A stretch of DNA of 5,280 nt, taken from contig DATBFY010000314.1 in the NCBI GenBank assembly GCA_036558265.1, positions 1-5,280 on the forward strand, in the 5' to 3' direction. This DNA is from RYN-433 sp036558265. Lineage in GTDB: Bacteria > Planctomycetota > Phycisphaerae > Tepidisphaerales > Tepidisphaeraceae. Position 1 is the stretch's first letter, and each line of letters opens with the position of its first letter. Shown here piece after piece: positions 5,030 through 5,280 of the stretch. The notes under the pieces are model-generated. The model was not told where the DNA came from and searched no databases. It saw only the letters and a list, made by a program, of their open reading frames with translations. The position numbers were made by a program, and so were the translations under genes.

Positions 5030-5280
5030 ATGAAAGCTGTTGTACTCGCCGGTGGTCAGGAGTTCGGGCAGTGCCCGCTCTCGCGGCAATTGCCGCGGGC
5101 ACTGTGGCCCGTGATCGACCGGCCCATCATCGAATCCGTCCTTGCCGCGCTGCGCGGCGCCGGGATCGGCCAGATGGCGATCAGCGCCAACGGTCGCACC
5201 CATACGATCGCGGCAAAACTCGGCTACAACCCCACTCCCGACGTCACCATCCACTATTCTGAAGACACGATGCCGCGCGG
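5030..5280 (+). CDS. Atypical sugar nucleotidyltransferase, N-terminal part
   Basis: The first 83 full codons of a nucleotidyltransferase-fold protein are present; the gene runs off the right edge. MKAVVLAGG at the start, PL at 16-17, LPRALWPV at 21-28 and a segment ending EDTMPRG (78-84) match the N-terminus of NDP-sugar pyrophosphorylases, which join NTP and a sugar phosphate. The usual GxGTRL loop, however, is replaced by GQEFGQ at 9-14, and the Lys of the PKxLxPV motif by Arg23. The alignment to RfbA in this window is gap-free over residues 1-28, with Gly11, Thr12, Arg13 and Lys23 changed to Glu, Phe, Gly and Arg. It may therefore be a divergent or catalytically weak, perhaps regulatory, member; substrate cannot be told. 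The ATG at 5030 is set by AGGGA nine bases upstream. It is preceded by the long structured leader, not coupled to rfbD. Confidence 0.8.
   Translation, partial: MKAVVLAGGQEFGQCPLSRQLPRALWPVIDRPIIESVLAALRGAGIGQMAISANGRTHTIAAKLGYNPTPDVTIHYSEDTMPR

Overview
The window is a GC-rich piece (about 63-65% in hand-counted lines of the two best-conserved genes) of a nucleotide-sugar locus, most likely from a planctomycete of the Gemmata/Isosphaera type. That assignment is inferred from the composition and from a secreted protein built of short leucine-rich repeats of the ITDAGLEHL type, a style very common in planctomycetes. No rRNA or other taxonomic marker is present.

Layout: 1-330 holds the N-terminal 110 residues of an unrecognised membrane-anchored protein on the minus strand, running off the left edge. 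A divergent control region (331-501) separates it from rfbA (502-1374, +), glucose-1-phosphate thymidylyltransferase. A leucine-rich-repeat secretory protein (1424-2266, -) converges on rfbA and splits the sugar cluster. After a GC-rich spacer come rfbB (2539-3570, +), dTDP-glucose 4,6-dehydratase, and rfbD (TTG start, 3654-4532, +), dTDP-4-dehydrorhamnose reductase. A stretch of about 500 bases without a convincing gene (4533-5029) carries a promoter-like site with a dyad and an unusual density of perfect hairpins. At 5030 a second sugar nucleotidyltransferase begins and runs off the right edge.

RfbA, RfbB and RfbD supply steps 1, 2 and 4 of dTDP-L-rhamnose synthesis from glucose-1-phosphate and dTTP, for surface or exopolysaccharide. 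Step 3, the RfbC 3,5-epimerase, is not in the window. The genes are not a tight operon: rfbA is separated by an antisense gene, rfbB and rfbD are 83 bases apart, and rfbD is visibly lower in GC than its neighbours. Putative rfbA and rfbB promoters share the form TTGGGY-N17-TACSAT.

The most unusual items are the hairpin-rich leader between rfbD and the right-edge gene, and that gene's nucleotide-binding signature, which aligns without gaps to RfbA but lacks the Gly-Thr-Arg and Lys residues expected of an active enzyme. Neither can be proven a new system from this sequence alone.
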